The notes below the pieces were generated by a model. The model had not been told where the DNA came from and made no database searches. It saw only the letters and a list, made by a program, of their open reading frames with translations. Made by a program: the position numbers and the translations under genes. This document shows positions 34,884 to 43,613 of a stretch of DNA of 64,000 bases, in pieces (the first letter of the stretch is position 1; the number at the start of each line of letters is the position of its first letter). The DNA comes from an uncultured Collinsella sp. (GTDB lineage: Bacteria; Actinomycetota; Coriobacteriia; Coriobacteriales; Coriobacteriaceae), in the NCBI GenBank assembly GCA_902496455.1, contig CABVAY010000001.1, positions 1-64,000 on the forward strand. The letters run 5' to 3'.

Positions 34884-34922
34884 AAATGGCCCGCGCATCA
34901 CACATCGATGCACGGGCCATTT
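34884..34922 (-). terminator. Terminator of the lacG2-lacE2 operon
   Basis: AAATGGCCCGTGCATC / GATGCGCGGGCCATTT on the minus strand followed by TGTTT. Confidence 0.82.
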
Positions 34923-34954
34923 ATTGTCTGCAAGCGGCAGGTGGTGTCAGCGTC

Positions 34955-36715
34955 TTATGCCCCGAGGTTTTCCTCGATCCAGGCGACGGCACCCTTGGGA
35001 TCCTTAGTGAGGTCGATGTACTGTTTGCCCTTGGGCGACAGCAGCGTGATGCCCAGGCGGTCGGTGTCGGCCTTCATCTCGTTGTAATAGGTGCGAACCT
35101 GCGGAGCCAGGACGATGACGTTGTACTGGTCCATGATGGCGTAGTGGCTGCCGTAGGCACCGGCGTTGGCGGTAATGTCGATGCCCAGCTCGTCGGCGCC
35201 TTCCTTAAGCGCGTTGGCGAGCAGTGCAGAGGTGCCGGCGCCAGCGCACAGAACCAGAACCCTCAGATCCTTGCCCTTAAGGGCGGACGGAGCTGCGGAG
35301 GCCTCAGTGGCAGAAGCGGTCTCGACAACAGGAGCCTCAACGGCGGGGGCGGCAGCGGTCTTGACGGCCTTGGTCTCCTCGGCCTCTTCTTCGGCCAGGG
35401 TCTCGGCCTCCTGCTTGCACAGGACGTTGTCGTAGGCCTTGCAGAACGGGTAGTAGATCAAGAAGTCAACGACCAGCAGGACGACAACCAGGACCAGAGA
35501 GATCGGCTGGAAGTTGGTGTCGATGAAGGTGCCGATCGGTCCGGGGAGTGCCCACGGCATGGCATAGATAAAGCCGTTCATGCCCAAAAAGTCGATGAAG
35601 AACTTACCAATGAGGACGTTGGCCACAGGGGCAAACAGGAACGGGATCAGGAAGTACGGGTTGAGGATGATGGGCGCGGCGAACAGCAGCGGCTCGTTGA
35701 CGGCGAACATCACGGGCACGACAGAGGCTTTGCCGACGGCCTTGAGCTGCTTGGAGCGCATAAAGAGCAGGAAGATGATCGGGACAATGAACGTGGCGCC
35801 GGTGCCGCCGAGTTCGCCGATGTAGTTACCGAAGTTTTCGGTCAGGGCGAGGGCGGGGTGACCGCCGGCCTGCAGCGTGGCGAGGTTGGTGGTGATGTTG
35901 CCAAACAGCGCGGCGTTGAGGGCAGGCTTAACGACCGAGGGGCCGTGGATGCCCATGAACCAGAACAGCGGGATCATGAACCAGATGAGGGCGAGGCCGG
36001 CGTAGGAATCGGCAGCGGCGAACAGCGGGCTCACCAGCGTGGAGATGACGTTGGCAAACGGGACGGCCAAGCAGGTGCGGCAGATAACGTCGATGACGGC
36101 GACAAACAGGATGGAGAAGCTGAAGGCGAAGATGTCGCGGAAGTTCTGGGCGATGGCGCCGGGGACTTCTTTGGGCAGCTTGATGGTGATGTCTCGCTTA
36201 ATGCAGAAGGCATAGATGTTGACCGTGGCAAATGCGGCGACAAAGGAGCTCAGCAGGCCTTTGGTGCCCATGTTGTCGGTAAAGAACACCGAGACATCGG
36301 CGCCGTCGATCTTGGCACTCGTCTGGGTAACGGCCAAGATGAGCATAGCGCACATGGCGGCGACCATGGTGCTCGTGGCGTTGATGGCCTTGCCGGCAGG
36401 CATGCGGCGGTTCTTGGAGCCGGTCAGCGCGCTTGCGGTGGTGCCGGCGACCATGATGCCCACGACGCCCATCGTGAAGTTGTAAACCTTGTTGCAGAAG
36501 TTCACGACGTCGACGTTCCACCAGTCGGGCAGCGTAAAGCCGCCGACCGTGGCGACAACGCCCGGCAGGGTCGAAATAAGCAGGAAGACAGAAGAAGACA
36601 GGATAATGGGCATTGCTGCCAAAAAGCCGTCTTTAATGGCCTGAAGGTAGATGTTCTTAGAGATCTTGTCGAAGTACGGCTGACCTTTCTCCAAGAACTT
36701 AACGATCGATTCCAT
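34955..36715 (-). CDS. lacE: PTS EIICB, lactose/cellobiose family, module 2
   Basis: 586 residues, paralogous to module 1: MESIVKFLEKGQPYFDKISK, WFMGIHGPSVVKPALNAALF, NEPLLFAAPIILNPYFLIPF and EIIB Cys490 in VLVLCAGAGTSALLANALKE. Differences in the sugar-facing loops between modules (for example near residues 240-290) suggest different galactosides. It is the second gene of its operon, after lacG2, the reverse of modules 1 and 3. Confidence 0.94.
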   Translation of the reverse strand: MESIVKFLEKGQPYFDKISKNIYLQAIKDGFLAAMPIILSSSVFLLISTLPGVVATVGGFTLPDWWNVDVVNFCNKVYNFTMGVVGIMVAGTTASALTGSKNRRMPAGKAINATSTMVAAMCAMLILAVTQTSAKIDGADVSVFFTDNMGTKGLLSSFVAAFATVNIYAFCIKRDITIKLPKEVPGAIAQNFRDIFAFSFSILFVAVIDVICRTCLAVPFANVISTLVSPLFAAADSYAGLALIWFMIPLFWFMGIHGPSVVKPALNAALFGNITTNLATLQAGGHPALALTENFGNYIGELGGTGATFIVPIIFLLFMRSKQLKAVGKASVVPVMFAVNEPLLFAAPIILNPYFLIPFLFAPVANVLIGKFFIDFLGMNGFIYAMPWALPGPIGTFIDTNFQPISLVLVVVLLVVDFLIYYPFCKAYDNVLCKQEAETLAEEEAEETKAVKTAAAPAVEAPVVETASATEASAAPSALKGKDLRVLVLCAGAGTSALLANALKEGADELGIDITANAGAYGSHYAIMDQYNVIVLAPQVRTYYNEMKADTDRLGITLLSPKGKQYIDLTKDPKGAVAWIEENLGA

Positions 36716-36828
36716 AGTTCACGCTCCTCTTTGCATGAAATCTTAATGGCATGGACGTTGAAAACCTATATGGTCTCCCGCTTGCTAAAAGCCCGGGTGC
36801 AGGCGGGGCCGGTCCCAGGGGGAGAGAG

Positions 36829-36865
36829 GGGAGCGGCTGGGTTTGTATCGCATAGGGCCGCTCCC
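36829..36865 (-). promoter_or_regulatory. Intercistronic hairpin, lacG2-lacE2
   Basis: GGGAGCGGC / GCCGCTCCC arms in the 176-bp gap between glycosidase and permease; no T-tract. The remaining gap shows nothing recognisable. Confidence 0.45.
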
Positions 36866-36891
36866 TTCTCGGGGGAAAGCGAGGCGATGCG

Positions 36892-38334
36892 CTACTGCGC
36901 GTCCGCCATAGTGTCGGCGAGCTCCTTGTACCAGAGTGCCGACTGCTTGATGTAGCGTTTTTGCGTGTCGAAGTCGATGTAGAACAGGCCGTAGCGCTTG
37001 TTATAGCCATTGGCCCACGAGAACTGGTCCTGCAGGCTCCAGATAAAGTAGCCCTGGACGTCGACGCCCTCGGCGCGCGCCTGGAGCACCTTCTCCATGT
37101 GCTGGTCGACAAAGTCGATGCGCTCGGGATCGGCGACGATGCCGTTTGCGTCGGGCTCGGGGTCCTTGTGGCCCAGGCCGTTTTCGGTGATATAGATGAC
37201 GGGGAGGTTGGGATAGGTGGCGCTGATGTGCTTGAGCGTGTCGTAGAGGCCTTGCGGGTAGATGAGCCAATCCCAGTCGGTGGTGGGGATACCCGGCATA
37301 TCGACCTGCTGCCCGACGCCCTTAAACTTAAAGCACGAGGTGCCCTTGTCTCCGGTGCCGTTAAAGCTGTTGGTTGACTCGCCATCGTAGGCGGCGATAA
37401 ACGCCGACTGATAGTAGTTGAGGCCGAACATATCGTTGCGGGGCGCCGCCTTGGCGAGCTCCTCCATGTCGCTGTCCTCAACCGTAAGTGTGGCGTTGTT
37501 GGCACGCAGAATCTCGTTGATGAGTGAGAGGGTGCGCGCGGAGTAGTGACCCAGGAAGGCGCCGTCCATGATGAAGTCGGTGTAGAAGGCGTTGTACAGG
37601 TCGGCGGCGTGCTGGTCGGCGGGCGAGTCGGTGGCAGGATATGCCGGCGTCAGGACGTTGACCATGCCAATGCGTCCGCCCAGGTGCTCGGTCTCGTCAA
37701 GATCCTTATACAGGTTGACGGCGCGGGCGTGGGCAACGAGCTCGTTGTGCTGGCTCTGGATGCCGCTCGTCACATCAAAGTGATGGTTGGGCGGGAAGTT
37801 GCCTTGGATGTATTGGGAGTGCGAGAGGCTGATGAGCTCGTTGATGGTGAACCAATTCTTGACCTCGCGGAACTCGCGGAAGCAGAACTCGGCATAGCGC
37901 ACATAGGCGTCGACGGTCTTGCGGTTGAGCCAGTCGCCCTGGTTGAACAGGGCGGCGGGGGAGTCAAAGTGATGCAGGGACACATAGGGCTCGACGCCAT
38001 ACTTTTTGCAGCAGGCGAACAGCTCGTGGTAGTGCTTAACGCCCTCGGCGAGGGGTTCGGCATCGTCGCCGTTGGGGAAGATGCGGGTCCAGGCGATGGA
38101 CACACGAATGGCGTTGAGTCCATGCTCGGCAGAAAGGCGGATATCCTCCTCGTAGCGGTTGTAGAAATCACTGGCCGGGTCGGGCAAAAAGCGACCCTGG
38201 GCGACAAGGTAATCGTCCCACATGGTCTTACCCTTGCCTGCCACCTTCGTGGAACCTTCCGTTTGGTACGCGGCGGTTGCGGCGCCCCAAACAAAGCCCT
38301 TCGGCAGCTGCTGTACGCGGTTTAGCAAAGACAT
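36892..38334 (-). CDS. lacG: 6-phospho-beta-galactosidase-like GH1 enzyme, module 2
   Basis: 480 residues, GH1. Conserved: FVWGAATAAYQTEGSTKVAG, NAIRVSIAWTRIFPNG, acid/base Glu in NWFTINELISL and the nucleophile in VIYITENGLGHKD. It differs from modules 1 and 3 more than they differ from each other (GAATAAYQTEGST rather than GGATAAYQVEGET; TINEL rather than TFNEI), so it may act on another phospho-glycoside. Two in-frame ATGs at 38340 and 38334 exist; 38334 has better spacing from GAGAGGG. Confidence 0.9.
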   Translation of the reverse strand: MSLLNRVQQLPKGFVWGAATAAYQTEGSTKVAGKGKTMWDDYLVAQGRFLPDPASDFYNRYEEDIRLSAEHGLNAIRVSIAWTRIFPNGDDAEPLAEGVKHYHELFACCKKYGVEPYVSLHHFDSPAALFNQGDWLNRKTVDAYVRYAEFCFREFREVKNWFTINELISLSHSQYIQGNFPPNHHFDVTSGIQSQHNELVAHARAVNLYKDLDETEHLGGRIGMVNVLTPAYPATDSPADQHAADLYNAFYTDFIMDGAFLGHYSARTLSLINEILRANNATLTVEDSDMEELAKAAPRNDMFGLNYYQSAFIAAYDGESTNSFNGTGDKGTSCFKFKGVGQQVDMPGIPTTDWDWLIYPQGLYDTLKHISATYPNLPVIYITENGLGHKDPEPDANGIVADPERIDFVDQHMEKVLQARAEGVDVQGYFIWSLQDQFSWANGYNKRYGLFYIDFDTQKRYIKQSALWYKELADTMADAQ

Positions 38335-38452
38335 ATGCATACACCCTCTCGTCTCGCTGTTCGATATTGTGCGTTTGCGCTCAGGAGGCTCCCTGGTTAG
38401 CGTTCAGCGGTGAAAAAGCCCGATAAACACTATCTTAAAATGATTAGAACCA

Positions 38453-38494
38453 AAATGAGCACGTGAACATTTGACAATGAGCACGTTAACATCC
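38453..38494. promoter_or_regulatory. Two LacI-type operators before lacG2
   Basis: AAATGAGCACGTGAACATTT (38453-38472) and CAATGAGCACGTTAACATCC (38475-38494) lie side by side 22 bp apart, upstream of the lacG2 start on the minus strand. Confidence 0.68.
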
Positions 38495-38567
38495 GGCTGG
38501 GATGTATAGAAACAAAACAACTTCAAACAGCCGCGAACGGTTGTATTTGTTCGGTAAGCGGTTTTGA

Positions 38568-38626
38568 TTGACAGAAGTTTTCATGTTGTGGTATATGGCT
38601 CGGGTATCATGAGCACGTTATCAATG
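38568..38626 (+). promoter_or_regulatory. Promoter of regulator 2 with overlapping operator
   Basis: -35 TTGACA (38568-38573) and -10-like TATATG (38592-38597), spacing 18; ATCATGAGCACGTTATCAAT begins at 38606, over the likely transcription start, which suggests autorepression. CGGTAAGCGGT (38552-38562) sits just before the -35 box. Confidence 0.65.
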
Positions 38627-38684
38627 TATGTACGATGCGCCATGGGCGCGGGGAATAGTTGGGAAGCAGGTTAGCGTGGAAGGC

Positions 38685-39713
38685 ATGGATCAGCAGACAA
38701 GGAATGGTCGTTCGGCGAGCGCGGCAGAGGTTGCGGCGCTCGCTGGCGTGAGCCGCCAGACTGTGTCTCGCGTGGTCAACGGTATGCCCAACGTGACGGA
38801 AAAGACGCGCAAGCGTGTGCTGGCCGCCATGGAAGAGCTGGGCTTTCGTCCCAATTTTGCTGGAGCGGCGTTGCGCGGCGGGTCGTATCGTTCTATTGGC
38901 CTGTGCATGTACAACATCACACGTGTCGGTAACCTGGCGACGCTCGAGGGTATCATGCAAGCGGCGCGCGAGCACGATTTTGCCGTCACTATGATCGAGA
39001 TGGGCGGCGACAAGCCCTATGCACTTGCCGATGCCTCGCGCCGCATGGTCGAGCGACCCGTCGACGGCATGATTCTCAACATGAACCGCATGGCTCCCGA
39101 TTTTGAGGAGTTTGTTCCCCAGCCGGGAGTGCGAACGGTCATCCTGTCCATGTATGCGCATCCGCGCTGCACGACGATCGACTCCGACCAGTATGGTTCG
39201 TGCGAGCTGTTGACCAATTATCTGCTGGAACATGGTCACTCGAATATGCGGTTTGTGGCGGGTCCGGAAAACTCGATTTCCTCGCGTTTTCGTGAGGCCG
39301 GTTGGCGCGATACGCTGGGTCGTGCTCATGTCGATGCCGCTCCGATGCTGCGTGGCGATTGGAGTGCGGACAGTGGGTACGCCATGGGCGAGCGGATTGC
39401 GGCCGAGGTGCTTGCCGGCGGGTCGCAGGCGCCGACTGCCGTGCTTGCGGCAAATGACCAGATGGCGCTGGGCGTTATCGCCGCGCTCGAGAACGCGGGC
39501 CTGTCCGTGCCCGACGACGTGAGCGTGGTTGGTATCGACGACGCACTCGAGGGACTTGTTCCTCACAATCGACTGACGACGCTGCGATTTGATTTGCGCG
39601 GTGTCGGTAAGCTTGCGTTTGAGGCGGCGATTGGAGAGAGCTCGTCTATCGAGGCGATTTATGTGCCGAGTACGCTGGTCGAACGCTCGACTGTTAGGGA
39701 CATACGGGGTTAG
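38685..39713 (+). CDS. LacI-family regulator, module 2
   Basis: 342 residues from ATG 38685 (a GTG at 38676 is possible). Helix-turn-helix: AAEVAALAGVSRQTVSRVVN, then GFRPNFAGAALRGGSYRSIG. The sensor core includes RPVDGMILNMNRMAPDFEEF, TTIDSDQYGSCELLTNYLLE and PDDVSVVGIDDALEGLVPHN. It is divergent from lacG2-lacE2 and its own start region carries the same ATGAGCACGTTA operator. Confidence 0.9.
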   Translation: MDQQTRNGRSASAAEVAALAGVSRQTVSRVVNGMPNVTEKTRKRVLAAMEELGFRPNFAGAALRGGSYRSIGLCMYNITRVGNLATLEGIMQAAREHDFAVTMIEMGGDKPYALADASRRMVERPVDGMILNMNRMAPDFEEFVPQPGVRTVILSMYAHPRCTTIDSDQYGSCELLTNYLLEHGHSNMRFVAGPENSISSRFREAGWRDTLGRAHVDAAPMLRGDWSADSGYAMGERIAAEVLAGGSQAPTAVLAANDQMALGVIAALENAGLSVPDDVSVVGIDDALEGLVPHNRLTTLRFDLRGVGKLAFEAAIGESSSIEAIYVPSTLVERSTVRDIRG

Positions 39714-39728
39714 GTCCTACTCCGTTTG

Positions 39729-39864
39729 TCTCGATTTGTAACAGGTAGACGGTCAAAAGCGGGCTACGTGTTACAGATTTAGATTCTTCGGAAAGAGCAA
39801 TCCTGTTCGTCTCAATCTGTAACAGCTAGGACCAAAAAACTCAGCTAGATGTTACAGATTGAGA
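39729..39864. repeat. Tandem pair of 55-bp hairpin repeats
   Basis: Copies at 39729-39783 and 39810-39864, period 81 bp, same family as 29911 and 34800. The second starts TCTCAATCTGTAACAG and ends with its exact 15-bp complement, TGTTACAGATTGAGA. Between the convergent 3' ends of regulator 2 and lacG3. Confidence 0.9.
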
Positions 39865-39883
39865 CGAACGGCTTCCGACCTGA

Positions 39884-39928
39884 ACAAAAAGGTCGGGGGC
39901 GGCTCGCCGTGTGACGTGCCGCCCCCGG
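39884..39928 (-). terminator. Terminator of the lacE3-lacG3 operon
   Basis: On the minus strand CCGGGGGCGGC / GCCGCCCCCGA is followed by CCTTTTTGTTC. Confidence 0.85.
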
Positions 39929-39974
39929 CTGAGAAATGGGGACAGGTTGTGTGAGCGGGCAACCCCGCCAGCCA

Positions 39975-41414
39975 CTAGTCCAGACGACGGGTCTGCGCCA
40001 CGTGCTTGTACCAGTAGGCGCTTGCCTTGGGCGTGCGCTTTTGGGTTTCAAAGTCAACGTAAAAGAAGCCGTAACGCTTGTTGTAGCCATTGGTCCAGGA
40101 GAACTGATCCTGCAGGCTCCACAGGAAGTAGCCGCCCACGTTGACGCCCACCTCCATGGCCTTGAGCAGCCAACGCAGGTGCTGCTCGATGTAGTCGATG
40201 CGCGGCTGGTCGTCCACAAAACCGTCCTTGTAGGGGTCCTTGTAGCCCATGCCGTTCTCGGTGATGAAAATCTGCTTGTAGTTGGGGTAGCGCTGCTTAA
40301 TGTAGACGAGCAGATCGAACAGGCCCTCGGGATAGATGATCCAGTCCCAGTCGGTGGTGGGGATGCCAGGCTTGTTCACATGCTCGCCAATACCCTTAAC
40401 GCGCCAGCGGCCAGTGCCCTTCTCGCCCGTACCGTTGTGGTGCAGGTCGTTCTCGCCGTCGTAAGCCTTCAAGAAGCGGCACTGGTAGTTGTTAACGCCC
40501 AGGTAGTCGTTGTAGAGCGCGGCCTCGCGCATGATTTCCAGATCCTCGTCTAGGATCTCGATGGTGCCGCCCGAGACGGCAGCCAGGCGGTTGGCGCACT
40601 CGAGGGTGTCGGGCGCATAGTCGCCGCGGAAGGTGGCGTCGAGCAAGAACTGGTTTTGCAGCACGTGCTCGTTGTTGGCGGCTTTGATGTCGGCGGGGTC
40701 GTTCTCGTTGAGCGGGTACTTAAACTCCAGCGACTGGATGACGCCGATTTTGCCCTTAAAGCCGCCGTTGTGGAAGGCCAGCACGGCCTTGGCGTGGGCG
40801 AGCATCATGTTGTGCTCGCACTGGAAGGCCTCGGCCAGATGCGCCTTGACGCCACCGGGGAAGGTGCCCTCGATGTAGGTGTTGGAGGCGTCGGCCCAGA
40901 TCTCGTTAAAGGTGAACCAGTAGGTCACCTGGTCGGCGTACTCCTTAAAGCAGAAGGTGGCAAAGTCCACAAAGGCGTCGATGGTCTCGCGGTTGAGGAA
41001 GTCGCCCTTCTCAAAGAGGGGAAGCGGCGTGTCAAAGTGATGCAGCGTGACGAACGGCTCAACGTGGTGCTTGTGGCACTCGGCGAAGAGATCGTGGTAG
41101 AACTGGACGCCCTCGGGGTTGATTTCGCCGGTGCCGTTGGGGAAGATGCGGCTCCAGGCGATGGAGAGGCGAATGCCGTTGATGCCGAACTCCTCGCACA
41201 GCTCCAGGTCGACGGGGTACTGGTTGTAGAAGTCCGAAGCGGGATCGGGGGAGAAGCGCCCCTGGGCCTCCAGAAAGTCGTCCCAGGCAACCTTGCCCTT
41301 ACCGTGAGTGCGGGTCTCGCCCTCTACCTGGTAGGCAGCGGTGGCGCCGCCAAAGACAAAGTCCTCGGGAAACTGCGCGGGCGGGTTGGTGACGCTAGCA
41401 GGATTAACGGACAT
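39975..41414 (-). CDS. lacG: 6-phospho-beta-galactosidase (GH1), module 3
   Basis: 479 residues, closest in feel to classical LacG: FGGATAAYQVEGETRTHGKG, ELCEEFGINGIRLSIAWSRI, ECHKHHVEPFVTLHHFDTPL. Acid/base Glu171 in WFTFNEIWAD; nucleophile Glu386 in FITENGMGYKDPY. Second gene after lacE3. Converts lactose-6-P-type substrates to galactose-6-P, the LacAB substrate. Confidence 0.93.
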   Translation of the reverse strand: MSVNPASVTNPPAQFPEDFVFGGATAAYQVEGETRTHGKGKVAWDDFLEAQGRFSPDPASDFYNQYPVDLELCEEFGINGIRLSIAWSRIFPNGTGEINPEGVQFYHDLFAECHKHHVEPFVTLHHFDTPLPLFEKGDFLNRETIDAFVDFATFCFKEYADQVTYWFTFNEIWADASNTYIEGTFPGGVKAHLAEAFQCEHNMMLAHAKAVLAFHNGGFKGKIGVIQSLEFKYPLNENDPADIKAANNEHVLQNQFLLDATFRGDYAPDTLECANRLAAVSGGTIEILDEDLEIMREAALYNDYLGVNNYQCRFLKAYDGENDLHHNGTGEKGTGRWRVKGIGEHVNKPGIPTTDWDWIIYPEGLFDLLVYIKQRYPNYKQIFITENGMGYKDPYKDGFVDDQPRIDYIEQHLRWLLKAMEVGVNVGGYFLWSLQDQFSWTNGYNKRYGFFYVDFETQKRTPKASAYWYKHVAQTRRLD

Positions 41415-41439
41415 GATGATCCAATCGTCTAAATCGAAG

Positions 41440-41471
41440 GGCCAGCCGGTCTTGGATGGTCGGCTGGCCCT
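41440..41471 (-). promoter_or_regulatory. Intercistronic hairpin, lacE3-lacG3
   Basis: GGGCCAGCCG / CGGCTGGCCC perfect arms in the 66-bp gap between permease and glycosidase; no T-run. Confidence 0.55.
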
Positions 41472-41480
41472 GGGCGTTAC

Positions 41481-43256
41481 TTACTTCGAAAGTTGCTCAC
41501 TCACGAAGGCGAGAGACTTGTCGCCGTTCTGGGAGAGCTCGATGTACTGCTTGCCACGGCAGGCGACGCACTTGTTGCCCACGCGCTCACAGTCCTTCTG
41601 CAGGTCGGCCAGGTAGCTTGCGGCCTGCGGGGCCAGGACGACCAGGTCAAAGTCGGGGAGCATGTCCACGTGGTTGCCATAGGCCTCGGCAGCGGTCTCG
41701 AGGTTAATGCCGCGCTCCTTGGCGGCCTTGGCCAGCGCGTTGGCGAGCAGGCCCGAGGTTCCGCCGCCCTGGCAGAGCACGAGCACGCGCTTGCCGTTGA
41801 GGTCGCTGGCGGTTGTTGTCTCGGCAGCGGGTGCTGCGGAAGCGGCGGGGGAGTCGGCCTTCACGGCCTCGGCAGCAGCGCCGGCGGCAACGCTCTTGGC
41901 GTCAGCCTTGCCCTGGAAGGCATCGTTGAGCTTGGCGGCTTTCTCGGCGTTCTTGGCGGCGAGCTCCTCCTGGGAGATCTCGGCCTCCTCGGCGCACTTC
42001 TGGGCGTCATAGGCACGGAAGAACGGATAGTACAGGGCAAAGTCGACGACCAAGATAAGGGCGAGCATCACAAAGGCGAGCGGCTGGAAGCCCAGGCCCA
42101 TGATGGTGCCGATGGGGCCGGGGACGGTCCAAGGCAGGGTGTACATAAAGCCGTTCATGCCCAAGAAGTCGATAAAGATCTTGAGGATCCAGATGTTGGC
42201 GATCGGGGCAAAGACAAACGGGACAAAGAAGACGGGGTTGAGCACGATGGGTGCGGCGAACAGCAGCGGCTCGTTGACGGCAAAGCAGACCGGGACGATG
42301 GCGGCCTTACCGACGGCGCGCATCTCCTGGGACTTGGCCAGGAAGCAGAACATAAAGACCAGGACGAGCGTGGCGCCGGTGCCGCCCATGCAGACGACGA
42401 AGTACTGGGCACCCTGGGTAAGGACAGCGGAAGCGTGCTGGCCAGCCTGGAACGCAGCCAGGTTGTCGGTCATGTTGGCAACGAGAGCGGCGGCGATGGC
42501 GGGCTCGACGATCGAGGGGCCGTGGACGCCGACGAACCAGAAGAGGCTCATGGCGCCGTAAATCACAGCGAGGCCGATATAGCCGTCGGCAGCGGTGAAC
42601 AGGGGCTGGAACACCTGGATGACGCCCTGGGCAAAGCAGAAGCCAAAAGCAGCGCGGAAGACGATGTCAAAAACCCAAAAGACGGTGATGCAGACGGAGA
42701 AGGGGATGATGTCCTTGAAGGTCTGCGAGATGTTGGGCGGAACCTGCTCGGGCATCTTGACGGTGATGTTGCGCTTAATGAAGAACTTGTAGATGATGCC
42801 GGTCACAAACGCAGCGATGAAAGCGGTCAGCAGGCCCTTGGAACCAAGGTAGGTGGTGTTGAAACCGCTGGCGGCGTCCGTGGCGACCGTGTCGCTCGAA
42901 AGGAGCAAGAAGCCGATGATGGCCGCGCACATGCATGAGATAAAGTTAATCTGGTTATTCTTGGGCAGGTCGCGGTTTTGAGCGTCGGCGAAGTGCTTGG
43001 CCGTGGTGGCGGCGCAGGCGATGGCCAGGATGCCCATGGAGTAGTTGTAGCACTTCCACAGAGCGTTGTTGATGTCATCGGGCCAGTAGAAACCCCAGAT
43101 GTTGGGGACCGAGGCTACCAGGCAGAAGATGGACGAGAAGATGATGATGGGGATGACGGAGATAAAGCCGTCGCGGATCGCCTTGAGGTACTTGTTGCGG
43201 GCGATCGCGTTGAAAAAGGGCTGGCCCTTTTCGATGATGGCGATGAGTTGCTCCAT
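41481..43256 (-). CDS. lacE: PTS EIICB, lactose/cellobiose family, module 3
   Basis: 591 residues. EIIC segments: MEQLIAIIEKGQPFFNAIAR, FWFVGVHGPSIVEPAIAAAL, NEPLLFAAPIVLNPVFFVPF. EIIB has Cys495 in VLVLCQGGGTSGLLANALAK; its loop (QGGGTSG) differs from the AGAGTSA of modules 1 and 2, and the following domain is more diverged, which could alter EIIA pairing. An Ala-rich linker joins the two domains. Confidence 0.93.
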   Translation of the reverse strand: MEQLIAIIEKGQPFFNAIARNKYLKAIRDGFISVIPIIIFSSIFCLVASVPNIWGFYWPDDINNALWKCYNYSMGILAIACAATTAKHFADAQNRDLPKNNQINFISCMCAAIIGFLLLSSDTVATDAASGFNTTYLGSKGLLTAFIAAFVTGIIYKFFIKRNITVKMPEQVPPNISQTFKDIIPFSVCITVFWVFDIVFRAAFGFCFAQGVIQVFQPLFTAADGYIGLAVIYGAMSLFWFVGVHGPSIVEPAIAAALVANMTDNLAAFQAGQHASAVLTQGAQYFVVCMGGTGATLVLVFMFCFLAKSQEMRAVGKAAIVPVCFAVNEPLLFAAPIVLNPVFFVPFVFAPIANIWILKIFIDFLGMNGFMYTLPWTVPGPIGTIMGLGFQPLAFVMLALILVVDFALYYPFFRAYDAQKCAEEAEISQEELAAKNAEKAAKLNDAFQGKADAKSVAAGAAAEAVKADSPAASAAPAAETTTASDLNGKRVLVLCQGGGTSGLLANALAKAAKERGINLETAAEAYGNHVDMLPDFDLVVLAPQAASYLADLQKDCERVGNKCVACRGKQYIELSQNGDKSLAFVSEQLSK

Positions 43257-43314
43257 GCAATGCTCCTAAGAGTCGGTGGGTTAGCAACGATGGTAGCTTT
43301 TGGCGTTCGGTTGC

Positions 43315-43457
43315 CAAAATGTTGACGTTGCCATTTTGCGACACAAAAAAAGACGCGAACCGGTGGTTCCTGTGCCTGCGAACCGTCGATTCTTTGTGCG
43401 CAAACGTTTGAGCCGCCCGGTGGCTCTGTGTTTGCACAATGGCAACGTTAACATTTG
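43315..43457. promoter_or_regulatory. Two LacI-type operators before lacE3
   Basis: AAAATGTTGACGTTGCCATT (within 43315-43338) and CAATGGCAACGTTAACATTT (43437-43456) are the same site in opposite orientations, about 120 bp apart, which would permit looping. A separate palindrome CAAACGTTTG is at 43401. Confidence 0.68.
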
Positions 43458-43613
43458 GGCGACAAAAGCCGTTCGGGGAAGCAGAAATGTCGGTGAACGG
43501 TAGGTTTTGGGTGGTAAGCGTATTGCAGAGGCGGCGTTAGATATACTTGAAGGCGTTTAATATGACTGCGCAGGATGCCGTCAATGGCATCGTTGACACG
43601 GAAAGATCGACCA

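Noticed and set aside
34886..36955. A 689-codon plus-strand frame
   Set aside because: It lies opposite the EIICB gene of module 2, which has clear PTS motifs; the plus-strand product is low-complexity Asp/Glu/Arg/Gly sequence.
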